Positions 1-8,526 are shown, counted from the stretch's first letter. The stretch: 64,000 nucleotides of DNA from UMGS1696 sp045643285 (GCA_045643285.1 JAZUKN010000101.1:1-64000); one strand, 5' to 3'. Notes: generated from the letters alone by a model not told the origin. A program made the numbers and translations.

Positions 1-222
1 ATCAACCGTGTTGCAAAGCTCTGCGGCAAGACAGTTGAAGGCTTTGACAGCGAAGTTAAGTTCTCCGACACAGCATCTCACTGGTGCAACAAGGAACTCG
101 GCTGGCCCGTACACAACGGAATCGTCAAGGGAACAAGCGCAACGACATTCTCTCCCGAAAACACTCTCACCGTTGAGCAGACCATCATGATGATCTACAG
201 AACATACACAGCTCTGAAATAA
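1..222 (+). CDS. SLH-domain surface protein, C-terminal fragment
   Basis: This is the last 73 residues of a protein whose start lies before the window; the reading frame is open from base 1 to a TAA at 220-222. The sequence is the end of one SLH repeat followed by a complete one (FSDTASHWCNKELGW..., then TTFSPENTLTVEQ). SLH repeats bind pyruvylated secondary cell-wall polymer and hold proteins on the cell surface. It is nearly identical to the C-terminus of the next gene (395-1819), so the two are tandem paralogues. A factor-independent terminator follows directly. What the missing N-terminal part does cannot be seen. Confidence 0.9.
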   Translation: MNRVAKLCGKTVEGFDSEVKFSDTASHWCNKELGWPVHNGIVKGTSATTFSPENTLTVEQTIMMIYRTYTALK

Positions 223-239
223 GTCTTATACAAGTGAAA

Positions 240-270
240 AGTCCCGTCTGAAATATGACGGGACTTTTTG
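240..270 (+). terminator. Rho-independent terminator of the first SLH gene
   Basis: Perfect 9-bp stem AGTCCCGTC / GACGGGACT with an 8-nt loop, followed by a T-run, 18 nt after the stop codon. Confidence 0.9.
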
Positions 271-316
271 TTGTATTTCTACAAAAAATCGAGATACTTT
301 TTAAGCAATATGAAAA

Positions 317-345
317 TTGAAAAAAACGATACGATATATTATAAT
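317..345 (+). promoter_or_regulatory. Promoter of the SLH/CBM9-like gene
   Basis: TTGAAA (317-322), 17-nt spacer, TATAAT (340-345). The start codon is at 395, giving a leader of about 45 nt with AGGAG at 381-385. Confidence 0.75.
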
Positions 346-394
346 CAATACAGTGAAAAAAGTTTTCACAATAACATAATAGGAGTAATCTCGA

Positions 395-1819
395 ATGAAA
401 AAAGTAATCTCTACGGCACTTGCGATGATAATGCTCGTGTCACTGTTCGCTGTTTCGGCTAACGCCGCAAAGGTGCCGTACGGCACAGTCGTTGAAGCAA
501 AATATTCAGAAAACGCACCTGACATGAGTGCAGCTCTTCCGGACGATTCGTGGGGAGAAAAGGTCGCTCATATCACAGGAGAGACCGAGAACGCCGCAGT
601 CGTTTCGTATCACACGAACATCGGAAAGGTCAGAGAGGATCTTTCGTGCGATGTTTACATGAAGTGGAACAACGAGAATCTTTATCTTTGCTTCGTCTCG
701 CCGGACGACGATATCCGCGGTGCGACTTCGCACCACACGGGCGACGGAATACTTATGGATATGGTCTTCGGTGGGGTTGATATGTCGCACTTCACGTCAG
801 AGCTTGCAGAAGACAGTGTAACGTGGAGAGGCGAATACTGCTACTCCGTGACGTTCGCCGACGACAACAAGACTGTCGACTACGACGGCGCGTCGCTCAA
901 GCTCAAAACCGCTCCCGTGATCTTCTATGATACAGAAGCCGGACTTATGGCGGCAAAGCTCGAAGTCCCGTTCACCGCGCTCGGAATGAGCAAAAAAGCG
1001 GAAGCGAAGAACGGTGATGTTGTGTCGTTCTCGATGTGCCGTATTGAGGGAATCGCGGCTGACGGATACCTCGGCTGGCTCGAATGGGGCAACTATTACG
1101 ACAGCACGAAGGAAACCGCCGATTCTGCCGCAAATACAGCCTCGATCGGTACTATAGAGATCGCCAGAACGAAAACCGGCAACACGATAATGCTTTCCGG
1201 CAAGGGTGAGCCTGCTGAACGGACAGAACCGGAACATCAGACAGAGCCTGCAACACCTACCGAACCCGAAACACCCGTGACTCCCACCGAACAGCCTTCT
1301 TCTTGGGCAAAAGCGGAAGTTGACGCAGCTATCACGGCAGGGCTTGTGCCGACTGAACTGCAGAGCGGCTACACAAACGGCATCTCACGCGAGGCTCTCT
1401 CGAAGATTCTTTCCGCACTGCTCGATAAAGTTTACGGAAAAGCTCCCGAAAAGAACGACGCTAAGTTCAACGATACCACCGACGCAGACGTTCTCAAAGC
1501 CGCAAATCTCGGCATTATCAACGGATACGATGCAGCAGGCGGAACAAAGGACTTCAAGCCGAATAACACGCTCAAACGCTCCGAAATGACGGCTATAATC
1601 AACCGAGTCGCAAAGCTCTGCGGTAAAGAGACGACAGGTTATGAATCCGAAGTGACTTTCACCGATACGGCGTCCCACTGGTGCAACAAGGAGCTCGGCT
1701 GGGCTGTACATAACGGAATCGTCAAAGGAACAAGCGCGGCGACGTTCTCTCCCGAAAACACGCTCACCGTTGAACAGACCATTATGATGATCTACAGAAC
1801 ATTCGAAGCAATGAAATAA
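395..1819 (+). CDS. Secreted SLH protein with CBM9-like N-terminal domain
   Basis: A 474-residue exported protein. Residues 1-24 form a signal peptide (MKK, hydrophobic core, ANA|AK). Residues about 30-265 resemble the beta-sandwich seen in CBM9/DOMON-type sugar-binding modules (DVYMKWNNENLYLCF, TGDGILMDMVF). Residues about 271-301 are a Thr/Pro/Glu-rich linker. Three SLH repeats fill residues about 302-474. The inferred role is surface display of a carbohydrate- or ligand-binding module; no catalytic motif is evident. The start is fixed by AGGAG nine bases upstream. It has its own promoter and terminator, and is a tandem paralogue of the truncated gene before it. The domain name for the N-terminal half is a fold-level guess. 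Confidence 0.85.
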   Translation: MKKVISTALAMIMLVSLFAVSANAAKVPYGTVVEAKYSENAPDMSAALPDDSWGEKVAHITGETENAAVVSYHTNIGKVREDLSCDVYMKWNNENLYLCFVSPDDDIRGATSHHTGDGILMDMVFGGVDMSHFTSELAEDSVTWRGEYCYSVTFADDNKTVDYDGASLKLKTAPVIFYDTEAGLMAAKLEVPFTALGMSKKAEAKNGDVVSFSMCRIEGIAADGYLGWLEWGNYYDSTKETADSAANTASIGTIEIARTKTGNTIMLSGKGEPAERTEPEHQTEPATPTEPETPVTPTEQPSSWAKAEVDAAITAGLVPTELQSGYTNGISREALSKILSALLDKVYGKAPEKNDAKFNDTTDADVLKAANLGIINGYDAAGGTKDFKPNNTLKRSEMTAIINRVAKLCGKETTGYESEVTFTDTASHWCNKELGWAVHNGIVKGTSAATFSPENTLTVEQTIMMIYRTFEAMK

Positions 1820-1833
1820 GGCAAAACAAAAAC

Positions 1834-1880
1834 CCCGTTTCATCCGTTCATCCGGACGAAGCGGGATTATTTCTGCCTTT
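1834..1880. terminator. Bidirectional terminator between convergent genes
   Basis: Long stem with arms CCCGTTTCATCCG and CGGACGAAGCGGG (one G-U pair and one mismatch). There is an A-run on the left and T-rich sequence on the right, so it can serve both the SLH gene (+) and the lipoprotein gene (-). Confidence 0.8.
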
Positions 1881-1881
1881 T

Positions 1882-2955
1882 TTAGTTTTCGGGATCGACG
1901 TAAGTTACGTCAGCGAAGTCTACAATGGCTTTTTTGACCTTATCGGAGAGAAGAACGTCGCTTATTTCTTCACGGCTGAATTTTTCTTCAAGAGCGGCAA
2001 GAGATTCGACTTCGGCATAGTTGACGGCGTAATCTTCGCCAAGTGTCTTGTATTCTTCTTCGGAGATCGAAATGCCCTCTTTCTTTGCGATAGCCGTAAC
2101 GATCATCTGTTCCTTGACTGTTTTTTCGGCGTTTGTCTGTGCATATTCGTAGAATTCTTCCGCTGTCATATCGAAGTTTGCTTCAACGAATTTGTCGAAA
2201 TCAATGTTGCAGGTCGTGACGTAGTTGTTCACGGAATCAACGAGCTTGTCGTAGTAGAATTTCACGTCAGCTTCGGGGTATTGTATGATTTCCGTTCCCT
2301 CGACGATTTCGGGCCACAGTTTCGCAGACGATACCGAATAGAACGCGTCTTCATACGACTTTTCGATAGCCTCGCGGATAGATGCCTCGTAGTCTGCTAT
2401 CGAGTCGTGCTTCAGATAAGCTCTTACAAAGTCATCGGTATAGTTCGGTGCGTGAAGCTCGGTGATCTTTTGCAGACCGATCACTATATGTGCCGTCTTT
2501 CCGGCATAATCGGGATAGTCTTCAAATTCTTCGGGAAAAGTAACATCGACCGGACGCTGTTCACCTATCTCCATACCGACTATCGTGTCTTCGAATTCTT
2601 GGGGGAATTCGTAGAAGCCGAGAGTCAGTTCAACGTTGGAGAAGGTCTTAGCCTCTGTATCAATGGTTTCGACGTATCCGGCGTATGCGACCGTTACGAT
2701 GTCTCCGAGCTTTGCGGGACGGCCTGTCACATCGACCTTTTCGGAGTAATATGCGAGAGAACTGTCGACCTGATTTTTCACCATTTCGTCCGTTACGGTC
2801 CTTGTTTCAGCCGTTACGGGAAGATTCTTGTATTCGGGAAGTGTAAGATATTTGTCGGGGTTGTAGTTGTCGTATCTGCCGGCGACTTTTCCGCAGGAAA
2901 CAGCCATAAGCAGAACGAACATCAAAGCAAGGATGAGAGATACTGTTTTTTTCAT
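1882..2955 (-). CDS. Trigger-factor-like FKBP peptidyl-prolyl isomerase lipoprotein
   Basis: A 357-residue protein with a lipoprotein signal ending at Cys21 (LLMAVSC). An FKBP-type isomerase domain spans residues about 80-165 (KLGDIVTVAYAGYV, EDTIVGMEIGEQRPVDV, FPEEF). It is followed by a long helical region like the trigger-factor C-terminal/SurA-type chaperone arms (about 170-345). The ribosome-binding N-domain of true trigger factor is absent and replaced by the lipid anchor. The likely role is folding of exported proteins at the outer face of the membrane, by analogy with PrsA. It is monocistronic, with a promoter at 2990-3018. The cytosolic ribosome-bound Tig is presumably encoded elsewhere. 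Confidence 0.85.
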   Translation of the reverse strand: MKKTVSLILALMFVLLMAVSCGKVAGRYDNYNPDKYLTLPEYKNLPVTAETRTVTDEMVKNQVDSSLAYYSEKVDVTGRPAKLGDIVTVAYAGYVETIDTEAKTFSNVELTLGFYEFPQEFEDTIVGMEIGEQRPVDVTFPEEFEDYPDYAGKTAHIVIGLQKITELHAPNYTDDFVRAYLKHDSIADYEASIREAIEKSYEDAFYSVSSAKLWPEIVEGTEIIQYPEADVKFYYDKLVDSVNNYVTTCNIDFDKFVEANFDMTAEEFYEYAQTNAEKTVKEQMIVTAIAKKEGISISEEEYKTLGEDYAVNYAEVESLAALEEKFSREEISDVLLSDKVKKAIVDFADVTYVDPEN

Positions 2956-2989
2956 GATAGTGTGTCCTTCTTTATTTTTTTACTTCTAT

Positions 2990-3018
2990 ATATTATCATA
3001 ACTCGCGCAGGATTTCAA
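2990..3018 (-). promoter_or_regulatory. Promoter of the FKBP lipoprotein gene
   Basis: Minus strand TTGAAA (3018-3013), 17-nt spacer, TAATAT (2995-2990). It is divergent from the promoter at 3100-3128. Confidence 0.6.
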
Positions 3019-3099
3019 GAGAAACCAGAAATTCTTCAAAAAAGGAACACATTAATTCACTCTTTTTCACACGATTTTTCCGAAAAACACTCTTTCGGC

Positions 3100-3128
3100 T
3101 TGAAAAAAACGGCACAGAAGAGTATAAT
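3100..3128 (+). promoter_or_regulatory. Promoter of the GH106-like/Nudix gene
   Basis: TTGAAA (3100-3105), 17-nt spacer, TATAAT (3123-3128). The start codon at 3165 is preceded by AAAAAGGAC. Confidence 0.7.
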
Positions 3129-3164
3129 TCAGTTATAAATCAAAAAGAAAAAGGACAATTTACA

Positions 3165-5915
3165 ATGTTTGACATTATCAAGGATATATGGAAAAATCCG
3201 GGCGCGGCGTATTCTCCGATGCCGATGTGGTTCTGGAACGACGCGCTCGATAAGGATAAGCTCATTTCTCAGCTCGACGGATTTCACAGAAAGGGAATAG
3301 ACGCAGTTCTTCTATGCCCGAGAATGGGTATGAGCGGTGCGGAATATCTCTCGGACGAATACTTCGATATAGTTGAAGCGGTGCTTGAGGCGGCGAAGAA
3401 GAGATTCATGCTCGTTTCGTTCTGCGACGACGCGATGTACCCGTCCGGCAGCGCACACGGCGATATCGTCAAAGAGGACGCACGGCTCGCCTCCCGTATG
3501 CTGTACGCACTTCCCGTCGGTGAACCTGTTCCCGAAAACGACGACGTGCAGTTTACCGTTTACGTTAAGCTCGCGGACGGAGTTATGGACGACGCGCGGC
3601 TCGACTCCGCCGACGGATATGACGGGTATAACTTGATCCTCGGCTACACGGGCGGCACTATGCGCGGACTGAAACCCGACGAGGACGACAATTTTTCAAC
3701 TGCGCCGAAATCAGCCGATATTCTTAATCCCATGGCGACGGACGCATTTATACGGCTCACACACGAGAAGTATTACGCAAAAGTCGGCGCATACTTCGGA
3801 CAGACCGTTATCGGATTCTTCACCGACGAGCCGCGTCCGACAGGAAGAGCGGGCAGAAATGACGGCATTTCGTGGACTTACGGAATGATCGAAGACTTTC
3901 TCGAAGCAGGCGGTGAATTTACGCACCTCGCCGCACTGTTCTTTGATACAAAGAAGAAAAGTGTCAAAAAGGATGCGGAGCATATCTACAGAGAAGCACT
4001 CAGAAAACGGCTCGACGGCGCATATTACGCTCCTCTCAAGGATTGGTGCGAAAAGCACGGCGTCGGACTGCTCGGTCATCCGATGCACTCGACCGATATG
4101 GGTCATCTCGCGTACTTTACGATCCCCGGTCAGGATATAGTGTGGCGCTCAGTTTCCGAGGGATGCGAGCTGACCGCAAAGGATTCCGTCGCCGTAAAAG
4201 CCGCCGCAGATATGGCACGGCACAAAGGACAGTCGCGGAGTCTCTGCGAAGTTTTCGGTGTGTGCGGAGAACCGTCGAATCCGTGGCATTTCACACCGGA
4301 CGAGATGATGTGGTACCTCAACTTCTGTTTTGCGCGCGGTTGCTCAATGATCGTTCCGCACGCATTCTATTACTCCGACAGAACGAAGCTCCAGACTGAC
4401 GAGCGACCGCCCGACGTAGGGCCCTTCAATATCTGGTGGCAGGACTACCGGAAGATAGCCGGATATATCAAGAGAATGTCGTGGCTCGGCTCGGTCGGTA
4501 CGAACAACCCCACGGCTGCTGTGCTTTGCTCGGATGAATATATCCCTCTTGAGCCTGTCGCACCGCTGTACGAAAACGGGTATACGTTCAATTATCTTTC
4601 GATAGATGACTTTATGGAGAGGGCGCACATTCACGACGGCACGGTTCGCATCGACAGATATACCTACTCCACCGTTCTCGTCGACGGACGGCTGAGACTT
4701 GACGCCGAGATCGTGAAAAAGCTCGGACAGTTCGCAGTTGAGGGCGGAGATTTGTTCCGCGGCGCGGATTTTATCGGACATATCACGAAAAAAGTCCGCC
4801 GCACGTCGTATTTTGACGGACAGACCGGCGGCAAGCTCCGTTTCATCCACTATTCTAAGAGCGGTTGCCCGTTCTTCGTGATGATAAACGAAGGAAACGA
4901 CGAGATCGACGGCTCGCTCGTCACTGATATACCCGGAAAAGCATATCTTTTCGATCCGTTTGACGGAAAGATCAGCGAGCTGACGGGAGAAATGTGTGAC
5001 TGCGGCTTCAGATACAGACTGACTGTCGGCGCGCACGAGGCAAAAGTCGTCGGAATGGACAAGGACGCACTGCCACTGCTCGGAGACATCCCCGAAAAGA
5101 AGTGGGAGCTGAAAGAGATCTGCTCACTCCGAGATGGCAGAATGACGTTCGATTTCACGCCGGAGGTAGGCAAACACGCTGTTCTGTCATTCAGAGAAAT
5201 CAACGAAATCGCCGATATAAAGGTCAACGGCGAAGACGCAGGACGGCTCATTTTCAAGCCGTACAAGCTCGATATAACGAATCATCTGCACATCGGCGAA
5301 AACACAGTCGAAGTCTTGCTCACGGGAAGCATCGCAAACAAGTACGGCAGTCCCGTGCCGACAGATTTCACGGGATGCGAAGTGTGGGTTTACACTAAAT
5401 CGAACGCCGACGGCTCAAGATCGGGCGAGAACGACGAGATATGGGATATCTACGACGAAAACCGCAAGCCGACAGGGAAGACGCACCGCAGGGGAGACGC
5501 GATGCCCGACGGAGCACGTCACCTTGTGATCCACGTCTGGGTGAGGAATCACAATGGAGAATATCTTCTCACAAAGCGTTCTCCGGATAAAATGTTTCCG
5601 CTGATTTGGGAATGCACGGGCGGCTCGGCTCTCACGGGAGAAGATTCGCTTACAGCGGCGCTCCGTGAAGTCAGAGAAGAAACGGGGCTGAAGCTCGATC
5701 CCGAAAATGGCAAAGTGGTGATAAGCACCGTCCGAGACGACTATTTCGGAGATATATGGCTCTTTGCCGAGGATTATGATACCGATCTTGTACGTTTACA
5801 GGAGGGCGAGACTGTCGGCGTTCGCAAAGCGACGGCGGAAGAAATCCGCGCACTTATAGAAACAGGCGAATTTGCGCCGTACGACTACCTCGACGAACTG
5901 TTGAAGATAGAATAA
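3165..5915 (+). CDS. GH106-like glycoside hydrolase fused to a Nudix hydrolase
   Basis: A 916-residue single reading frame. Residues about 1-640 resemble the TIM-barrel clan of GH106 alpha-L-rhamnosidase-like proteins (PMWFWNDALDKDKL, CPRMGMSGAEYLS, DDAMYPSG). Residues about 650-740 look like a galactose-binding-like beta-sandwich (IKVNGEDAGRLIFKPYKLDI). From residue about 755 there is an Idi-type Nudix domain (WDIYDENRKPTGKTHRRGD) with a perfect Nudix box at 820-842: GSALTGE, seven residues, then REVREETGL. There is no signal peptide, so it should be cytoplasmic. The join is in frame, with no internal start or stop suggesting an artefact. A Nudix partner suggests a nucleotide-sugar or diphosphate substrate, but that is inference. 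The GH family assignment is by motif only. Confidence 0.75.
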   Translation: MFDIIKDIWKNPGAAYSPMPMWFWNDALDKDKLISQLDGFHRKGIDAVLLCPRMGMSGAEYLSDEYFDIVEAVLEAAKKRFMLVSFCDDAMYPSGSAHGDIVKEDARLASRMLYALPVGEPVPENDDVQFTVYVKLADGVMDDARLDSADGYDGYNLILGYTGGTMRGLKPDEDDNFSTAPKSADILNPMATDAFIRLTHEKYYAKVGAYFGQTVIGFFTDEPRPTGRAGRNDGISWTYGMIEDFLEAGGEFTHLAALFFDTKKKSVKKDAEHIYREALRKRLDGAYYAPLKDWCEKHGVGLLGHPMHSTDMGHLAYFTIPGQDIVWRSVSEGCELTAKDSVAVKAAADMARHKGQSRSLCEVFGVCGEPSNPWHFTPDEMMWYLNFCFARGCSMIVPHAFYYSDRTKLQTDERPPDVGPFNIWWQDYRKIAGYIKRMSWLGSVGTNNPTAAVLCSDEYIPLEPVAPLYENGYTFNYLSIDDFMERAHIHDGTVRIDRYTYSTVLVDGRLRLDAEIVKKLGQFAVEGGDLFRGADFIGHITKKVRRTSYFDGQTGGKLRFIHYSKSGCPFFVMINEGNDEIDGSLVTDIPGKAYLFDPFDGKISELTGEMCDCGFRYRLTVGAHEAKVVGMDKDALPLLGDIPEKKWELKEICSLRDGRMTFDFTPEVGKHAVLSFREINEIADIKVNGEDAGRLIFKPYKLDITNHLHIGENTVEVLLTGSIANKYGSPVPTDFTGCEVWVYTKSNADGSRSGENDEIWDIYDENRKPTGKTHRRGDAMPDGARHLVIHVWVRNHNGEYLLTKRSPDKMFPLIWECTGGSALTGEDSLTAALREVREETGLKLDPENGKVVISTVRDDYFGDIWLFAEDYDTDLVRLQEGETVGVRKATAEEIRALIETGEFAPYDYLDELLKIE

Positions 5916-6541
5916 TGAATAATGAATGATGAAGAATGAATAATGAATAATTAGTCAGACCTTAATGAAATACCTCTCACCTGAAGTGAAAAATATAGGG
6001 CTAAAACCAAAATTCACTGCACTATATTCTAGCACAAATAAACGTATGAGCGTCAGCGCGCTGTATCTTCACGGGTTAAAACCTCGAATACGTCGCAATC
6101 GCTTTGTAACAAGGGGGATTCCAGCCGAGATGCGAAGCATCTCGACGACTTCGTTCACGAAGTCGGGAGGCGTGAATAGAGCGAAGCCCTTCCCTGAGTT
6201 TACGAAGTAAACTCGTTGGTCGTGTGGATTCATAAGCCGAGTTCACGGAGTGAACTCGGCTTATGCGACCGTCCGTCAGGACAAAAGGAAATAATTTGAA
6301 AACACGAAGTGTTTTCTACCTTTTGCCTATATAAAGAAAGAGCAAGCCGTCAGACGGGAGACCGATGGTCTCCCATACGGTGGGGAATGATATGGCGCGC
6401 GAAGCCGTGGGGTCTGTGCAAATCCACGGGACGTCGTGGGCGCCGTCCCCTACGGTATACAGGGGAATTATATTCCGTGCGTAGTCGTGGAATTTGTGCA
6501 AGTTAAAGAAAAAAGAAGTATTTCGTGCGAAGCGCACAAAA
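5916..6541 (-). repeat. Intergenic palindrome mosaic element, copy A
   Basis: Non-coding. It begins right after the stop codon with a simple AATAATGAAT-type module (about 5916-5962). Then comes the extension module GTATGAGCGTCAGCGCGCTG and the end motif around CTTTGTAAC. Five perfect or near-perfect palindromes separated by conserved linkers follow: CGAGATGCGAAGCATCTCG (6126-6144), GACTTCGTTCACGAAGTC (6147-6164), GAGTTTACGAAGTAAACTC (6196-6214), GAAAACACGAAGTGTTTTC (6298-6316) and GGGAGACCGATGGTCTCCC (6356-6374). It is the reverse complement of copy B through almost its whole length. It is placed on the minus strand because the motif CTTTGTTACAAAG is taken here as the right-hand end. Confidence 0.85.
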
Positions 6542-6575
6542 AATCCGACGGTTTTTAACCGTCGGATTTGTCTTG
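6542..6575 (-). terminator. Terminator of the 268-residue membrane protein gene
   Basis: Stem AAATCCGACGGTT / AACCGTCGGATTT, followed on the minus strand by T-rich sequence, 14 nt beyond the stop codon at 6589. Confidence 0.85.
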
Positions 6576-6588
6576 TTTGTGTAACTTC

Positions 6589-7395
6589 TTATTCGTCCGC
6601 GAGCATTTCTCCGCGTGCGATCGCTGCTTTCTCGGCTTCGACCTTTGCTCTGAATTCTGCACGGCGCTTTGCTGTCTCTTCAGCTCTCTTTTCAAGCTCT
6701 TTCTTGCGAGTCGAGATAGCTCTTGTGATCTGCTCAACGTACTTGTCGATGTCCGCACCGTAGTCAACGCACATCTCAAGTGCGGGTGTGCCGTCAGCCT
6801 TGTAAACTCTGAAGACGTAATACTTTACGTTTACGTCCTTGTCTTTCTTCTTGTATGTATAGACCTTTTCTTCGAGATCTGCCTTGTCAAGCTCGTTGAA
6901 GAAGAACGAATTTGCGATGAATTCGTCTTTTGCCGTATCCGTGAGTGAGAAATGTCTGCCGAAAACAAACATCTTTTCACTTGTGAAGATGAGGTTCGCG
7001 CCCATGAAATAGTTCGTGCGGCTCATACCGTCCTGCCCTTTTTTGTAGTAGAACGGCTCATCCTTGCATTCGAAATCGTAACCGCGGAGGTTGACTGGCT
7101 TCAGCATCTTGAGGAAGCTCTTTTCGTAAACCTCGAACTTCTTCTCGGACATTTCCTGAAGGTCTCTTATCTGCTGGTTTATCTGGAATTCGATGTCGGT
7201 GTCAGTCGACTTGCCGCCGGACGAAATGATGACGACTGCTATACCTGCGATTGCGATGAGAACGCCTGCAAGCGTGAGCTTCTGGATGCCTGTCACGAGG
7301 AGAATGGCACCCACGAGAACGATTGCCCAACCGATGATCGACGGAACTGAAAGCGGAGGAGCGATAAAATACTTAAGGTTTCTTTTTGTTTCCAT
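6589..7395 (-). CDS. Membrane protein of unknown function
   Basis: 268 residues, not assigned to a family I recognise. The N-terminus has two adjacent hydrophobic helices (about 20-38 and 42-58). A mostly soluble region of about 165 residues follows, rich in aromatic and charged residues, with a beta-rich feel (NYFMGANLIFTSEKMFVFG). The C-terminal 55 residues form a strongly charged, Ala/Glu/Lys/Arg-rich coiled coil (KKELEKRAEETAKRRAEF). The soluble part is probably cytoplasmic. The ATG is supported by the promoter at 7449-7477. It stands alone between its promoter and terminator, so neighbours give no clue to its job. Confidence 0.8.
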   Translation of the reverse strand: METKRNLKYFIAPPLSVPSIIGWAIVLVGAILLVTGIQKLTLAGVLIAIAGIAVVIISSGGKSTDTDIEFQINQQIRDLQEMSEKKFEVYEKSFLKMLKPVNLRGYDFECKDEPFYYKKGQDGMSRTNYFMGANLIFTSEKMFVFGRHFSLTDTAKDEFIANSFFFNELDKADLEEKVYTYKKKDKDVNVKYYVFRVYKADGTPALEMCVDYGADIDKYVEQITRAISTRKKELEKRAEETAKRRAEFRAKVEAEKAAIARGEMLADE

Positions 7396-7448
7396 AATAT
7401 ACTCCGAAAAAACTGCTGTTTATTTAGGATATACCTATATTCGATAAT

Positions 7449-7477
7449 ATGATACCATATTCCGAGCGTTATGTCAA
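7449..7477 (-). promoter_or_regulatory. Promoter of the 268-residue membrane protein gene
   Basis: Minus strand TTGACA (7477-7472), 17-nt spacer, TATCAT (7454-7449). Confidence 0.75.
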
Positions 7478-7519
7478 GGAAAAAGGGAAAATTACACTTG
7501 TGTTTCCCGAAAAAACCGT

Positions 7520-8374
7520 TTAGTCTATGTCCTCGACAACTTCGGGGACTTCGTCAAGCTGCCACGGATTTTTCAGGATGTTTTTCCAGTGCTTCAGAGC
7601 GGACGCATAATAGAATCCGTCGCAGATACGCTCGTCGAGAACATACTTGTAATCGACAAAAACTCTCTTGTGAACCATTCCGTTTTCGTCAAGCTCGTAG
7701 GTACGGTTCTTCTTGCCGAACGCGAAGAACACCGGGCAGGTACCGAAGTCGTAAAGGTGGTGGTAGATCGACGGAATGCCGAGCGAACCCATTGACGTGA
7801 TGAAATACGAGCAGTGGAACGGGCTGACTCCCGTGAGGAATTTCGGAAGAAGACTGAAATAGTCGAGCGTTTTTATAAGGTGGATCGCAAACTTGAATAA
7901 TAGTGCAGGGAGGTACGTGAACGCCTTTGCCGTATTATCGAAGTCTCCGCCGGGGTTATTTCTGTAGTCTTCGACGACCTTGTTGAACGCTTCGTATACG
8001 TCTTTCAGTGTTGCGTCCGGCTGAAGTGTGATCTTTACTACTGTGTCGGGCGAATCAAGCGTCATTTCTTTTTTGATAGTGAGCGCGATCTCGACCGATC
8101 TTCTCGTCCATATCCGCTGACCTCTGATGAAGCGGTTAACGGCAGGACGGCTTGCGACAAGCCTTACGTACGACGCGATGAAAATGTGCATGAGGGAGAT
8201 GTTCGTCATACCCTCGGCTTTTTTCTCGCGCATATATTCTTCGATTTTTTCAATGTCTATAGTGTCTTCAATAAAGTTCATCGCACCTGTTCTGTTTACC
8301 ATAATGAACGGCACGACAGCCGCCATGGGGGATACCGTCTTCACGCGGCGGATATCTTTCTTCTTTTTGCTCAT
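7520..8374 (-). CDS. Chloramphenicol-acetyltransferase-fold acyltransferase (E2-like, no lipoyl domain)
   Basis: 284 residues resembling the catalytic domain of 2-oxoacid dehydrogenase E2 / CAT-like acyltransferases (SLMHIFIASYVRLVASRPAVNRFI, then SPFHCSYFITSMGSLG). It has no lipoyl or subunit-binding domain. The family's active-site motif HxxxDG appears near the C-terminus as DERICDGFYYA: the Asp-Gly pair is kept, but the usual catalytic His is Glu. The acyl donor and acceptor are unknown. There are no dehydrogenase partners nearby, so a part in a 2-oxoacid dehydrogenase complex is unlikely. It has its own promoter (8418-8446). It may be a free-standing acyltransferase of a divergent type or a binding protein. 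Confidence 0.75.
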   Translation of the reverse strand: MSKKKKDIRRVKTVSPMAAVVPFIMVNRTGAMNFIEDTIDIEKIEEYMREKKAEGMTNISLMHIFIASYVRLVASRPAVNRFIRGQRIWTRRSVEIALTIKKEMTLDSPDTVVKITLQPDATLKDVYEAFNKVVEDYRNNPGGDFDNTAKAFTYLPALLFKFAIHLIKTLDYFSLLPKFLTGVSPFHCSYFITSMGSLGIPSIYHHLYDFGTCPVFFAFGKKNRTYELDENGMVHKRVFVDYKYVLDERICDGFYYASALKHWKNILKNPWQLDEVPEVVEDID

Positions 8375-8417
8375 AGGCGATTCTCCGTTTTTTAGATTGT
8401 ATTATTCTTCACACTGA

Positions 8418-8446
8418 AGTATAACATACGACGAAACACTTTTCAA
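8418..8446 (-). promoter_or_regulatory. Promoter of the acyltransferase-fold gene
   Basis: Minus strand TTGAAA (8446-8441), 17-nt spacer, TATACT (8423-8418). Confidence 0.65.
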
Positions 8447-8500
8447 GTAAAAAAATATAGAAAAACGATTTTTTTCGGCGAAAAAGACAAACCTCAAACA

Positions 8501-8526
8501 AAAAAGCCCCCGGAGGGACTTTTTAA
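8501..8526 (-). terminator. Terminator of the 207-residue secreted protein gene
   Basis: On the minus strand, AGTCCC / GGGGGCT arms around a short loop run into a T7 tract, 14 nt after the stop at 8540. Confidence 0.75.

Noticed and set aside
5916..6541. Reading the mosaic element as an IS or transposon
   Set aside because: No transposase frame, and no clear terminal inverted repeats with target duplications are visible.
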